58,107 bases of DNA from Azospirillum sp. (GCA_016124535.1 WGNK01000052.1:1-58107), one strand, 5' to 3'; counted from the first letter of the stretch, positions 1 to 9,198 are shown. Numbers and translations: made by a program. Notes: generated by a model from the letters alone, not told the origin.

Positions 1-123
1 AGCCTCAACGGCATCGTCCAGGCCGCAAGGGCCAGAGCCAGGGGATACCGAAATACCGCCACCTTCGCGTGCATCATCTACCTGATCGCAGCACCCCTAC
101 CCGACCTCTTCCCATCCACTTGA
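1..123 (+). pseudogene. C-terminal end of ISL3-type transposase (cut by window edge)
   Basis: The first 40 codons are open and end at TGA. They read as the conserved tail of ISL3-family transposases (pattern NGIVQAARARARGYRNTATF, then a short hydrophobic stretch), which normally ends the DDE transposase. Only the tail is in view, so it may belong to an intact IS outside the window. It overlaps the convergent thioesterase stop by 27 bp, so the IS end lies hard against that gene. The family call is from motif memory. Confidence 0.6.
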
Positions 124-546
124 GGCGTCGAAGAACCAAATTTTCTCGCCCAGCCGCTGGTTAAATTTTTGCCACTGGACCAGGGTCCGGCCGATCCGCC
201 CCTCGCCGATGGTATCGACCCCGTCATGGGCCGAAACCCGCCAGGTCACCTTGCGGCGGTCGACCGTCTCGCATTCGACGGAAACCATCACGGTGAGACC
301 CGGCGGGGTCGCGGCGGTGTGGCTGACCTCGATCAGGGTTCCGAGGCTGCCCTCCCCCGGATCGAGATGGGCGCGCAGGTGGTCGATGCACGCCCACTCC
401 ATCAGGCCGACCATATAGCCGGTCGCGAAAACTTCCGGCATTTCGACGAAATCCGGCGAATCCGGATAGAGAAACGGCACCGTCCGCTCCCTGGGCACGG
501 TGTAGCGGAAGACATGCCGGTCACCCGGCTTCAGCGTGTCCTTCAT
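97..546 (-). CDS. FlK-like acyl-CoA thioesterase (hotdog fold)
   Basis: A 149-residue single-domain hotdog protein. The motifs ATGYMVGLMEW and IEVSHTAATPPG match the fluoroacetyl-CoA thioesterase FlK family. Thr42, Glu50 and His76 fall at the positions I remember for the FlK catalytic residues. It should hydrolyse a small acyl-CoA in the cytosol; the natural substrate cannot be read from sequence, and FlK relatives are common in organisms that never meet fluoroacetate. It follows the acyl-CoA dehydrogenase by 15 bp on the same strand, so the two are probably co-transcribed and share a CoA-ester pathway controlled by the divergent LysR regulator. Confidence 0.75.
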   Translation of the reverse strand: MKDTLKPGDRHVFRYTVPRERTVPFLYPDSPDFVEMPEVFATGYMVGLMEWACIDHLRAHLDPGEGSLGTLIEVSHTAATPPGLTVMVSVECETVDRRKVTWRVSAHDGVDTIGEGRIGRTLVQWQKFNQRLGEKIWFFDASSGWEEVG

Positions 547-561
547 CGCGGCATCTCCCGG

Positions 562-1746
562 TCAGGCGACCGCAGCGGCGACGTGATCGCGGGTGTCCGT
601 CCAGGGCACCTGGTAGCGGCCGAGCGCGATATCCGCGATCCGCTTGCGATGGACGTCGGAGGTGCCGGCGGGCGGCATGGTCATCAGGATGTCGCGCAAC
701 CGCCGCTCGGCGGGGTAGTCGCGCAGGCAGCCGCGGGCGCCCATCATATCCATGGCGGTCCGTGCCGAACGCGCAGCACCCTCGCACACCACCAGCTTGG
801 CCATCATCAGTTCGGCGTCGCAGGGGCTGCCGGCATCGAGCAGATTGACCGCGTGATAGGCTGAAAGCCGGCCGGTATGGACATCGGTATAGATGTCGGC
901 CAAGCGGACGCGGGCGCTCTCCAGCGCATTGAGCGGCTTGCCGTAGAGCGACCGCTCGCTGGAAAAGCGAATGCTGTCTTCCAGGATCGATTGATGAATG
1001 CCCAGGGCGACCGCGGTCAGGTTCGGCTTGCCGCAGCGGGTGATCGCATGGTGGGCAACCTCGAGCCCCTGCCCGATCTCGCCGACCACGTTGGACGCCG
1101 GAATGCGGCAATCCTCGAACACCACTTCGCCCAGATTGAAGCCCCGCAGACCGATCGTGTCATGTTCGATGCCGGGGCGAACGCCGGGACGATCGGCTTC
1201 GACCAGGAATGCGGTTACGCCCTTGCCGCCGCGTCCGGTACGGGCAACCACGCCATGAAGGCTGGCCAGATGGGAATTGGCGATGAAGCACTTGCGGCCG
1301 TTGAGGATCCAGTCTTTGCCGTCGCGCACGGCTGTGGTCTGCATGCCGGCGACGTGGGATCCGGAATCGGGTTCAGTAACGCAAATCGTCGCGACCATTT
1401 CGCCTGAGGCCAGCTTGGGCAGAAACCGCCGCTTCTGGCTCTCGTTGGCGTAGCCCAGGATGATCGCACTGCCGAGTTGCGCGGATTGCATGGTGATGCC
1501 GGCCGCCGCGGAAATCCGGCTCAACTCTTCGATAACCAATGTCTTGGCAAGATGGCCCTCACCAAGGCCGTCGAATTCGCGAGGAATGGCAATCCCGAAC
1601 CACCCGGTTGCGGCGAGTCGGCCCAACAGGTCCCACCGCACATTGGGGCCGGACTCCAGACTTGGAACCAGCGGCTGCAGGTCATGCTCGGCAAACAGGC
1701 GCGCGATCCCCCGGATTCGCTCATGTCTCTCATTCAAACGGAACAT
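562..1746 (-). CDS. Acyl-CoA dehydrogenase family protein
   Basis: 394 residues, the usual length for a flavin-dependent acyl-CoA dehydrogenase. The FAD/substrate motif VTEPDSGSHVAGM (about 123-135) and the C-terminal helix RDYPAERRLRD are present. It should introduce an alpha-beta double bond into an acyl-CoA and pass electrons to ETF. The segment that usually reads YEGTSEIHR reads PAGTSDVHR here, so the glutamate acting as base in MCAD-type enzymes is Ala360. Isovaleryl-CoA and long-chain enzymes place the base elsewhere, so activity is not excluded. First gene of a two-gene operon with the thioesterase, divergent from the LysR gene. Confidence 0.85.
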   Translation of the reverse strand: MFRLNERHERIRGIARLFAEHDLQPLVPSLESGPNVRWDLLGRLAATGWFGIAIPREFDGLGEGHLAKTLVIEELSRISAAAGITMQSAQLGSAIILGYANESQKRRFLPKLASGEMVATICVTEPDSGSHVAGMQTTAVRDGKDWILNGRKCFIANSHLASLHGVVARTGRGGKGVTAFLVEADRPGVRPGIEHDTIGLRGFNLGEVVFEDCRIPASNVVGEIGQGLEVAHHAITRCGKPNLTAVALGIHQSILEDSIRFSSERSLYGKPLNALESARVRLADIYTDVHTGRLSAYHAVNLLDAGSPCDAELMMAKLVVCEGAARSARTAMDMMGARGCLRDYPAERRLRDILMTMPPAGTSDVHRKRIADIALGRYQVPWTDTRDHVAAAVA

Positions 1747-1820
1747 CGGTCACCCCCGTACAATCGTATGGATTGGGAGTTGACTCCGATGGGCCGGTTA
1801 AGGCAAATTGGATTTCTGAA

Positions 1821-1843
1821 ATTGCATCATTCGAAAACGCAAT
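1821..1843. promoter_or_regulatory. Candidate LysR operator
   Basis: The 105-bp gap between the divergent acyl-CoA dehydrogenase and LysR genes contains the inverted repeat ATTGC-N13-GCAAT, ending 8 bp before the LysR start. It fits the T-N11-A type site bound by LysR regulators and is well placed for autoregulation and control of the divergent operon. Assignment is by pattern and position only. Confidence 0.4.
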
Positions 1844-1851
1844 AGACTGCC

Positions 1852-2742
1852 ATGATCAGAGACCTCGATATCCGCCTCTTGCGCGCGTTCACTGCGGTCG
1901 CCGAGTCTGGCAGCATTACCGTCAGTGCTCGCCAACTGAACCGTAGCCAGCCTGCGGTCAGTCAACAAATTCGCGCGCTTGAAGAGCAACTCGGTTACGA
2001 TCTCTTCCAAAGAAGCCACGAAGGCTTGCAGCTCAACCGCGCCGGCCAGCAGATCATGCCCCAGGCGGTGCAGATCCTGCGGCTCAATGACCTTCTCCTC
2101 TCACGAAAACGTGAAAGCGTGCGCCCGGTCTTGCGGATCGGACTGCCTGAAGAATTTGCCGAGCGCTACCTGTGCAGTGTTCTTGAGGAATTCCAGTCGC
2201 GCGGCGGCACTGCTGATGTCGAAGTCGAGTTGGGCCTCAGTCGCAACTTGCTGCTCGGCCTGCACGACGGCAAATACGACATCATCCTTGGCAAGCAGCC
2301 GATTTCCGCACCCAGAGGACATGCCTGCGCCGAACAGCTGACATGGGTTGCCGGGGAGAATTTCAAGCTGGCAGGACGGGCGCTGCCGCTGGTGCTGTTC
2401 TCCGAGGCCTGTCTCTATCGGCGAACCGCGGTCGAGTCGTTGTCGGGTGCCGATGTTCAATGGCAGATCGTCTGCACCGGCAGCAGCTGGGTATCGTTGC
2501 GCGCGGCAGTGATCGCCGGGCTCGGCCTGAGCGTGATGTCGAGCGACATGCTGGTTCCAGGCATCCGGCCGGTCGCCAATGATTCCTGGCATTTGCCGCC
2601 GCTGCCCTCGACCTCGCTGGTGTTGCTGCGGGCGCCACAATCGAAAACCCCGGATGGCGAGTTGCTGGCAGACCTGCTGTGGCAGGCGGTGGAGCGGCGT
2701 TCTGCCAATTGGGATCCGCACCGAGACGCCGCCAGTGCTTGA
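1852..2742 (+). CDS. LysR-family transcriptional regulator
   Basis: 296 residues. The N-terminal winged helix-turn-helix (about residues 5-65, with LRAFTAVAESGSITVSARQL and the recognition segment RSQPAVSQQIRALEEQLG) is classical LysR, followed by an effector-binding periplasmic-fold domain. It starts at an ATG 105 bp from the divergent acyl-CoA dehydrogenase gene, the standard LysR arrangement. It probably controls the dehydrogenase-thioesterase pair in response to a pathway metabolite that cannot be named from sequence. Confidence 0.9.
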   Translation: MIRDLDIRLLRAFTAVAESGSITVSARQLNRSQPAVSQQIRALEEQLGYDLFQRSHEGLQLNRAGQQIMPQAVQILRLNDLLLSRKRESVRPVLRIGLPEEFAERYLCSVLEEFQSRGGTADVEVELGLSRNLLLGLHDGKYDIILGKQPISAPRGHACAEQLTWVAGENFKLAGRALPLVLFSEACLYRRTAVESLSGADVQWQIVCTGSSWVSLRAAVIAGLGLSVMSSDMLVPGIRPVANDSWHLPPLPSTSLVLLRAPQSKTPDGELLADLLWQAVERRSANWDPHRDAASA

Positions 2743-2755
2743 CCTCGGTACGACG

Positions 2756-3016
2756 ATGCCCCTCGACAGCGCCAGCATCGGCGATTGTCGATCGATCTCG
2801 CGCAAGGTCCGACGAGCCAACGGCCGGATGTCGCGTGTGCGGCTGGAGCCCGACTATTGGACCGCTTTGGACGCGATCGCGTCGGCGCAGGGCGTCGAGT
2901 TCGATACGCTCGCCTCGGCGTTGGACCGGGCGCCGCCGGAAATTCCGCTGGCGCGCAAGCTGCGGTTGTTCGTGGTTGCCCATTACCGGACGTTTCTGGC
3001 GCCGGGCACCGATTGA
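2756..3016 (+). CDS. Ribbon-helix-helix (RHH_4-type) protein
   Basis: 86 residues from the ATG at 2756. The open frame extends further upstream but runs through the LysR gene in another frame, so the internal ATG is preferred. Residues about 15-80 (MSRVRLEPDYWTALDAIA, then ARKLRLFVVAHYRTF) match the alphaproteobacterial RHH_4 domain: an N-terminal beta strand with RLEP, then two helices and a C-terminal strand-helix. It is presumably a small dimeric DNA-binding protein of unknown target. Two further RHH_4 proteins occur at 39836 and 40152. Confidence 0.7.
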   Translation: MPLDSASIGDCRSISRKVRRANGRMSRVRLEPDYWTALDAIASAQGVEFDTLASALDRAPPEIPLARKLRLFVVAHYRTFLAPGTD

Positions 3017-3232
3017 ATCCGGCGGCGCCGATCACGCCCGCGGCGCCACGACGGACCCGCGCGTGGTGTTGCGCCTCGATACTCCGACAATTTCCCCAGC
3101 CGTCACCCGTGCCGCAGCGCATTGCCGTTACCGTTGCCAGATTGCGGCTTTTGACAGCAGCGCTGCGGATCCCCATAGTGCCGCCACTTTTCGCAGGTAG
3201 CCGTACCGAATAGGGCGGCAGACGGCAGGGCG

Positions 3233-5005
3233 ATGAATATTTTCAACGATTTCGGGCAGGTGTTGGCAGCCCAGCTGGCTGAGCTGGCCGCCGCCGGGGT
3301 GATTCCGGCCGGACTCGACACCAGCCGGGTCACCGTCGAGCCGCCACGGGAGGCGGCACACGGCGATCTCGCCACCAATGCCGCCCTGGTCCTGGCCAAA
3401 TCTGCCGGGATGGCGCCGCGCCAGCTGGCCGATGCACTGGCCTCGCGCCTCGGCGCCCTGCCCACGGTAACCGAAGCGACGGTCGCCGGTCCCGGATTCG
3501 TCAATTTGCGCCTGGTACCCGCCGTCTGGCAGTCCCAGCTCGCCGGCATCCTGGAAGCCGGCAGCGGATTCGGCGACAGCCACCGCGGCGGCGGCGCCAT
3601 GGTGAATGTCGAGTTCGTCTCGGCCAACCCGACCGGCCCGTTGCATGCCGCCCATGGCCGGGGGGCGGTATTCGGCGATGCGCTGGCACGTCTGCTTGAA
3701 AAGGCCGGCTGGTCGGTGTTTCGCGAATACTACATCAATGATGCCGGTGCGCAGGTCGATACCCTGGCGCGCTCGGCCCATTTGCGCTACCGCGAGGCAC
3801 TGGGCGAGGCGATCGGTGAGATTCCGCCGGGCTATTACCCTGGCGACTACCTCAAGGAAATCGGCGCCGAACTGGCGGCACGCGACGGCGCGCACTGGCA
3901 GACGGTGGACGAGGCTGCCTGGCTGCCGGCGGTCCGCGACTTCGCGATCACGCGGATCATGGCCGGCATCCAGGAAGACCTCGCCGCGCTCGGCATCACC
4001 TTCGACCGCTACAGTTCGGAGCGGGCGCTGGTCGCGGCCGGCGCGGTCGATGCCGCGCTGGCAACCCTGGAAGCGCGAGACCTGATCTATACCGGCGTGC
4101 TCGCCCCGCCCAAGGGCAAGCTGCCCGACGACTGGGAACCAAGGCCCCAGACCTTGTTCCGCTCGACCGGTTTCGGTGACGACGTCGATCGTCCGCTGAA
4201 GAAATCGGACGGCTCCTGGACCTATTTCGCCAACGACATCGCCTACCACTTCGATAAGGCGCGGCGCGGCGCCGCCGTCCTGATCGATGTCTGGGGCGCC
4301 GACCACGGCGGCTACATCAAGCGCATGCAGGCCGCGACCGCGGCGATTACCGACGGCAAGGCCGCGCTCGACGTCAAGATTTGCCAGTTGGTCCACCTGC
4401 TGCAAGACGGCAAGCCGGTGAAAATGTCGAAGCGGGCCGGCAGCTTCGTGACCCTGCGCGACGTGATCGACCAGGTCGGCCGGGATGTCGTGCGCTTCAT
4501 CATGCTGACCCGGCGCAATGACCAGGCACTCGATTTCGACTATGCCAAGGTCACCGAGCAGAGTCGCGACAACCCGGTGTTCTACGTGCAATATGCCCAT
4601 GCCCGGTGCCGGTCGGTGCTGCGCCACGGCGCGACCGCCCTGCCCGGCATCGCCTTGACGCCGTCGGCTCTGGCCAAAACCGTACGGGACAGAGGCGTCC
4701 TGGAACGGCTCGGCGACGCCGAGGAGCTGGATCTGATCCGGCTGCTGGCCGGCTGGCCGCGCCAGGTCGAAGCGGCGGCGGAGGCCCATGAGCCGCATCG
4801 GATCGCGTTTTACCTCTACGATCTTGCTGCAAGATTTCACGCCATGTGGAACAAGGGCAACGACGACGCCAGTTTGCGTTTCCTGATCGAGCACGACCCC
4901 GACCTGACCCTGGCCCGGCTCGCCCTGGTCCAGGGCGTCGCGGTGGTGATCGCCTCGGGACTGGGCGTGATCGGCGTCGAACCAGTCGAGGAAATGCGCG
5001 GATGA
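3233..5005 (+). CDS. argS: Arginyl-tRNA synthetase
   Basis: 590 residues, normal length for ArgRS. It charges tRNA-Arg with arginine using ATP. Order of parts: N-terminal Arg-tRNA-synthetase domain with GDLATNAAL (about 44-52), class I catalytic domain with the HIGH-equivalent HAAHG (138-142), the KMSKS-equivalent KMSKRAGSF (about 396), and a C-terminal DALR anticodon-binding domain (YVQYAHARCRS onward). The TGA stop overlaps the ATG of the following SPOR gene by four bases, giving a translationally coupled argS-SPOR-nagZ block as in many alphaproteobacteria. Confidence 0.97.
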   Translation: MNIFNDFGQVLAAQLAELAAAGVIPAGLDTSRVTVEPPREAAHGDLATNAALVLAKSAGMAPRQLADALASRLGALPTVTEATVAGPGFVNLRLVPAVWQSQLAGILEAGSGFGDSHRGGGAMVNVEFVSANPTGPLHAAHGRGAVFGDALARLLEKAGWSVFREYYINDAGAQVDTLARSAHLRYREALGEAIGEIPPGYYPGDYLKEIGAELAARDGAHWQTVDEAAWLPAVRDFAITRIMAGIQEDLAALGITFDRYSSERALVAAGAVDAALATLEARDLIYTGVLAPPKGKLPDDWEPRPQTLFRSTGFGDDVDRPLKKSDGSWTYFANDIAYHFDKARRGAAVLIDVWGADHGGYIKRMQAATAAITDGKAALDVKICQLVHLLQDGKPVKMSKRAGSFVTLRDVIDQVGRDVVRFIMLTRRNDQALDFDYAKVTEQSRDNPVFYVQYAHARCRSVLRHGATALPGIALTPSALAKTVRDRGVLERLGDAEELDLIRLLAGWPRQVEAAAEAHEPHRIAFYLYDLAARFHAMWNKGNDDASLRFLIEHDPDLTLARLALVQGVAVVIASGLGVIGVEPVEEMRG

Positions 5006-5889
5006 GGGACTGGGACGGCGACGCCACGATCGAAACCGGCTCCCCGACCAGACGCCAGGCGGCGCCGCGGCGACGGAACAGCCGCTGGGGTCTGATTCTC
5101 GGCGTCGGCGCGGTCGGTGCCGCGGCCTTCGCCGGTCTGATGCTGTTCGGCAAACTCGGCGCCACCCGCATCGCCGGCGACCAGAGCATTCCGCTGATCC
5201 AGGCGGATCCGCGCCCGATCAAGATCCGTCCGGAGGATCCCGGCGGCATGGAAGTGCCGCATCAGGACAAGCTGGTGTTCGACCGCCTCGATCCCGACGC
5301 CGCCCCGCCGCTGGTCGAGCGTCTGCTGCCGCCGCCCGAAGCGCCGTTGCCCCGACCGGCTCCACCGCCGCCGCCGGCCCCGTCACAGGCCGCCCAAACA
5401 CCCGCGCCCCAGACATCAGCTCCCCAGGCGGCGGCGATGGCGCCGACAGCCGGTGAGGGATCGCTGCCGACCGAGACGGTGCCGATGGCACCGCCGCCCC
5501 ATCCGGTCGCGACCGATCCCGGTTTACCGGTGCCGGTCTTTCCCGCGCCGCGTCCGCCGGCCCCGGCACCCCAGGCGGCAACACCTCCGGTGCCGCCACG
5601 CCCGGTCCCGCCGCCGCCCGTGCCCGCCGCCGCGACCACCGGCAATTTCCGCATCCAGCTGGCCTCCGTGCGTAGCGAGGCCGATGCCAAGTCGGAGTGG
5701 CAGCGCCTCAGCGGCCGCTATAAGGAGGTCCTGAGCGGCCTCACCCTGCACGTCGCCCGGGCCGATCTCGGTGGCGACCGCGGCATCGTCTACCGGATTC
5801 AGGCCGGTTTCTTCAGCGAAGCGCGGGCCAGGGAGCTGTGCGGCCAGTTGGCAGCACAGAAGGTTGGCTGCTTCGTGGTCAGGCCCTGA
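5002..5889 (+). CDS. SPOR-domain inner-membrane protein
   Basis: 295 residues from the ATG overlapping the argS stop (an upstream in-frame start would lie inside argS). Layout: a short charged cytoplasmic N-terminus, one transmembrane helix (about 29-48, WGLILGVGAVGAAAFAGLML), a long Pro/Ala-rich linker (about 105-210), and a C-terminal SPOR domain (FRIQLASVRSEADAKSEW to the end). SPOR domains bind denuded septal peptidoglycan, so this protein probably sits at the division site. Its position between argS and nagZ is the conserved alphaproteobacterial arrangement. Confidence 0.85.
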   Translation: MRDWDGDATIETGSPTRRQAAPRRRNSRWGLILGVGAVGAAAFAGLMLFGKLGATRIAGDQSIPLIQADPRPIKIRPEDPGGMEVPHQDKLVFDRLDPDAAPPLVERLLPPPEAPLPRPAPPPPPAPSQAAQTPAPQTSAPQAAAMAPTAGEGSLPTETVPMAPPPHPVATDPGLPVPVFPAPRPPAPAPQAATPPVPPRPVPPPPVPAAATTGNFRIQLASVRSEADAKSEWQRLSGRYKEVLSGLTLHVARADLGGDRGIVYRIQAGFFSEARARELCGQLAAQKVGCFVVRP

Positions 5890-5890
5890 C

Positions 5891-6916
5891 ATGCTCGAGA
5901 GCACGCGTGCGGTGGTGTTTGGCTGCGCCGGACCGACGCTCGCGCCGGATGAGCGTGCCCTGTTCGCGAAAATGCAGCCGCTCGGCTTCATCTTGTTCAA
6001 GCGCAACTGCGAGACGCCTGAGCAGGTGCGCCGTCTGGTCGCGGAGCTCCGCCTGGCGGTCGGCCGTGACGATGCCCCGGTGCTGATCGACCAGGAGGGC
6101 GGCCGGGTTGCCCGCCTGCGTCCGCCGCATTGGCCGACGATCCCGCCGGCGCGGCGGATCGGCGAACTCGCCGAACGCAATCCCGCGGCGGGCCGCGAGG
6201 CGGCCTGGCTGGCCGGCCGCCTGCTGGCGGCGATGCTGGCGCCGCTCGGCATCACGGTCGATTGCGCCCCGGTCTGCGACGTCCTGGTCGAGGCGACCCA
6301 CGATGTGATCGGCGACCGGGCATTTTCCGACAACCCTCTGCTGGTCGCCGAGTTGGCGCGCGCCTGTTGCGCCGGTCTGGAATCGGGCGGCGTGCTGCCG
6401 GTGGTCAAGCACTTGCCCGGCCATGGCCGGGCCGAGGCGGACAGCCACCTCGAATTGCCGGTGGTCACGGCGCCGCGCGCGCTGCTGGAGCGCTCCGACT
6501 TCGTGCCGTTCCGCGCGCTCGCCGGCCAGGCACTGGGCATGGTCGCCCATGTCGTCTATCCGGCGCTGGATGCGGAATTGCCGGCCAGCATCTCGCCCAC
6601 CGTGATCGGCGACCTGCTGCGGCGGCGACTGGGCTTCGACGGATTGTTGTTCTGCGACGACCTCTCGATGGCGGCACTTGCCGGTGCGCCGGCGGACCGC
6701 GCGCGCGCGGTGCTGGCGGCGGGATGCGATGTCGTGCTTCACTGCAACGGCGCGCTCGACGAGATGACGGCGGTGGCCGCGGCGGTACCGCCCCTGACCG
6801 AGGCTGCGCGTCAACGCTGGCGCCGCGCGCAGACACGGCTGCACCCGGCCGCCCCGGTCGATGCCGCCGCGCTGCGGGTGCGGCTTGATGCGTTGCTCGG
6901 GCCCACGGGGAGCTAG
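5891..6916 (+). CDS. nagZ: Beta-N-acetylhexosaminidase (glycoside hydrolase 3)
   Basis: 341 residues, typical of Gram-negative NagZ. It removes GlcNAc from GlcNAc-anhydroMurNAc peptides in the cytosol during cell-wall recycling. Diagnostic motifs: LIDQEGGRVARLR (about 63-75), and KHLPGHGRAEADSH, which carries the catalytic His and Lys/His contacts; the acid/base His-Asp pair lies in the flexible loop. The ATG lies 1 bp after the SPOR gene stop, so the two are in one operon with the M50 protease, scpA and scpB downstream. Confidence 0.93.
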   Translation: MLESTRAVVFGCAGPTLAPDERALFAKMQPLGFILFKRNCETPEQVRRLVAELRLAVGRDDAPVLIDQEGGRVARLRPPHWPTIPPARRIGELAERNPAAGREAAWLAGRLLAAMLAPLGITVDCAPVCDVLVEATHDVIGDRAFSDNPLLVAELARACCAGLESGGVLPVVKHLPGHGRAEADSHLELPVVTAPRALLERSDFVPFRALAGQALGMVAHVVYPALDAELPASISPTVIGDLLRRRLGFDGLLFCDDLSMAALAGAPADRARAVLAAGCDVVLHCNGALDEMTAVAAAVPPLTEAARQRWRRAQTRLHPAAPVDAAALRVRLDALLGPTGS

Positions 6917-6927
6917 GCGGACGGGCT

Positions 6928-7605
6928 ATGGAAAAACTGTTGTTCCAGGCGTCGGTCCTGGTCGTGCCGGTGATCCTGGCGATCACCCTCCATGAGGCCG
7001 CCCATGGCTGGGTCGCCTGGAAGCTGGGCGACGACACCGCGTTGCGCCTGGGCCGGGTCTCGTTCAACCCGTTACGCCATGTCGATCCGTTCGGCACCGT
7101 CATCCTGCCGGCAATCATGTATTTCTCGGCCCATTTCCTGTTCGGCTGGGCCAAGCCGGTGCCGGTCAATTTCAACCGCCTGCGCCATCCCCGCCGGGAC
7201 ATGGTCTGGGTCGCCCTGGCCGGTCCGGCGACCAATCTGATCCTGGCCTTCCTGTCGGCCTGGCTGCTGCGTTGGACCCCCGGACTGGACGAACCGGTAC
7301 GGCAATGGGTCGACGCAAATCTGGCCAATTCGGTGCTGATCAATGTCATCCTGGCCGTGTTCAACATGCTGCCGGTGCCGCCGCTCGATGGCGGCCGGGT
7401 TGCGGTCGGCCTGCTGCCCGACGCGCTGGCGCGTCCGCTCGCCCGGTTGGAGCGGGTCGGTCTGATGGTGCTGATCGGCGTGATCTTCCTGCTGCCGCTG
7501 CTCGGCGACCAGATCGGCGTCAACCTTAACCTGTTGCCCTGGCTGCTCGGTGCTCCGGTCGATGCCGTGATCAATGCGATCGGTACGCTGGCGGGGCACG
7601 GCTGA
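6928..7605 (+). CDS. Site-2 protease family (M50) membrane metalloprotease
   Basis: 225 residues, almost entirely hydrophobic. The zinc motif HEAAHGW (about residues 23-29) lies in the first membrane segment, and the third ligand motif NMLPVPPLDGGRV near residues 148-160 in a later one, as in the compact YwhC/Rip3-like M50B proteases without PDZ or CBS domains. It should cut substrates within the membrane; the substrate is unknown. It is in the nagZ-scpA operon, 11 bp after nagZ, a common alphaproteobacterial order. Confidence 0.88.
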   Translation: MEKLLFQASVLVVPVILAITLHEAAHGWVAWKLGDDTALRLGRVSFNPLRHVDPFGTVILPAIMYFSAHFLFGWAKPVPVNFNRLRHPRRDMVWVALAGPATNLILAFLSAWLLRWTPGLDEPVRQWVDANLANSVLINVILAVFNMLPVPPLDGGRVAVGLLPDALARPLARLERVGLMVLIGVIFLLPLLGDQIGVNLNLLPWLLGAPVDAVINAIGTLAGHG

Positions 7606-7608
7606 GCC

Positions 7609-8391
7609 ATGGCCGGCGATCCCCCCTTCGAGCCGGACGATGACGCCGCGGGCGCCTCGCCCGAGCAACTGGTGCTTGATCTCCCCGGCTTCGAGGGACC
7701 GATCGACGTTCTGCTGGCGCTGGCGCGCGACCAGAAGGTCGACCTGATGCATATTTCGATCGGCAAACTTGCCGACCAGTATCTATCCTTCATCGCCGCG
7801 GCGCGCCGGGTACGGATCGAACTGGCCGCCGACTACCTGGTGATGGCGGCCTGGCTCGCCTATCTGAAGAGCCGTTTGCTGTTGCCCGAACCGGAAGAGC
7901 CCGAACCCGACGCCCAGGACATGGCCTCGGCGCTGGCGTTCCAGCTGCGCCGTCTGGAGGCGATGCGCGAGGCCGGCGTGCGCATGATGGCACGGCCGCT
8001 GCTGGGCCAGGATGTGTTCGCCCGCGGCGCGCCTGAAGAGATCGAGGTGGAACGCACTAATGTCTATGAATTGACCCTCTACGATCTGCTGAAGGCCTAT
8101 GGCGAGCATCGCCGGCGGATCGCCGGCGGCACCCTGACCATTGCCCAGACCGAGCTGTTTTCGCTGGAGCAGGCCCTGGCCCGGCTGTCTGAACTGCTCG
8201 GCCGGATGCCCGACTGGACCCAGCTGGCGAGTTTCCTGCCGCCGGGACTGGGCGATACCCTGCTCGGACGATCGGCACTCGCCGCGACCTTCGCTGCCAG
8301 CCTGGAACTGGTCAAGGCGGGCAAGGCCGAGTTGCGCCAGGACGGCGCCTTCGGACCGATCTGGGTGCGGCGCACCCCGCCACTGCGCTGA
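7609..8391 (+). CDS. scpA: Segregation and condensation protein A
   Basis: 260 residues, normal for ScpA, the kleisin that bridges the SMC dimer and binds ScpB. The N-terminal kleisin signature is clear (LDLPGFEGPIDVLLALARDQKVDL, about 22-45; IGKLADQYLSFI; AADYLVMAAWLAYLKSRLLLP) and a C-terminal winged-helix region carries SLEQALARLSELL. The start lies 3 bp after the protease stop, and the stop is 4 bp from the scpB ATG, so all are co-transcribed. Confidence 0.95.
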   Translation: MAGDPPFEPDDDAAGASPEQLVLDLPGFEGPIDVLLALARDQKVDLMHISIGKLADQYLSFIAAARRVRIELAADYLVMAAWLAYLKSRLLLPEPEEPEPDAQDMASALAFQLRRLEAMREAGVRMMARPLLGQDVFARGAPEEIEVERTNVYELTLYDLLKAYGEHRRRIAGGTLTIAQTELFSLEQALARLSELLGRMPDWTQLASFLPPGLGDTLLGRSALAATFAASLELVKAGKAELRQDGAFGPIWVRRTPPLR

Positions 8392-8395
8392 CGAC

Positions 8396-9010
8396 ATGAC
8401 CCTGCCGCCACCCGACGATCACGCCCAGCGCCTGCGCCTGCTCGAAGCCTTGCTGTTCGCCGCCGCCGAACCGGTCGATCCGAACACCCTGGCGGCCCAG
8501 CTGGGCGAAACCGCCGATATTCCGGCCCTGCTGGGCGAACTCGCCCAGCGCTATGCCGGACGCGGCGTCAACCTGGTCCGCTTCGAGGACCGCTATGCGT
8601 TCCGCACCGCGGCCGATCTTGCGCCCTATCTGCGCATCCAGGAAAGCGCCAGCAAGCGGCCGTCGCGCGCGGCGATCGAGACGCTGGCGATCATCGCCTA
8701 CCACCAGCCGGTGACCCGCGCCGAGATCGAAAGCATCCGGGGCGTCGCCACCAGCAAGGGCACCCTCGACCTGCTGATGGAGGCCGGCTGGATCCGGCCC
8801 GGCCGGCGCCGCGAGACGCCGGGACGGCCGTTGACCTGGGTCACCACCGACCATTTCCTGGATTATTTCAGCCTGGAATCGTTGCGCGACCTGCCCGGCG
8901 TCGAGGAGCTGAAGGCCGCCGGCCTGCTCGACGCCCGTCCGGTGCTGGCCGGCCTGCCCGGCAGCAGCGACGACCCGCCGGCCAAGGACGACGACCAGGA
9001 CGAAGACTGA
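8396..9010 (+). CDS. scpB: Segregation and condensation protein B
   Basis: 204 residues from the ATG at 8396, just after the scpA stop; longer in-frame starts would overlap scpA. It has the two winged-helix domains of ScpB: RLLEALLFAAAEPV at the N-terminus, and the signature ALETLAIIAYHQPVTRAEIESIRGV in the middle (read here as AIETLAIIAYHQPV). It forms the SMC-ScpAB complex in chromosome organisation. The acidic tail (DDQDED) is typical of alphaproteobacterial versions. Last gene of the argS-to-scpB block. Confidence 0.95.
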   Translation: MTLPPPDDHAQRLRLLEALLFAAAEPVDPNTLAAQLGETADIPALLGELAQRYAGRGVNLVRFEDRYAFRTAADLAPYLRIQESASKRPSRAAIETLAIIAYHQPVTRAEIESIRGVATSKGTLDLLMEAGWIRPGRRRETPGRPLTWVTTDHFLDYFSLESLRDLPGVEELKAAGLLDARPVLAGLPGSSDDPPAKDDDQDED

Positions 9011-9198
9011 GGACGGCTCCGGCGCAGATTTGCTGATCCGAGCCATCAAACTTGACGCAGCCGGTTGGCTGGGTATCCTGGTCCGGACCAGGTCAATTGG
9101 ATGATTTGCCGGGATATTCCGGGGGTCCTGCGGCAATGGCTGCGAACGGTCCCGGCGTCCCCCCCCAATCCGGTTGCGAAATCTTCGGGTGTGGCCGC

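Noticed and set aside
3128..4894. A 588-residue open frame on the minus strand across argS
   Set aside because: Antisense shadow of a GC-rich gene; it lacks recognisable domains and argS on the other strand is unmistakable.
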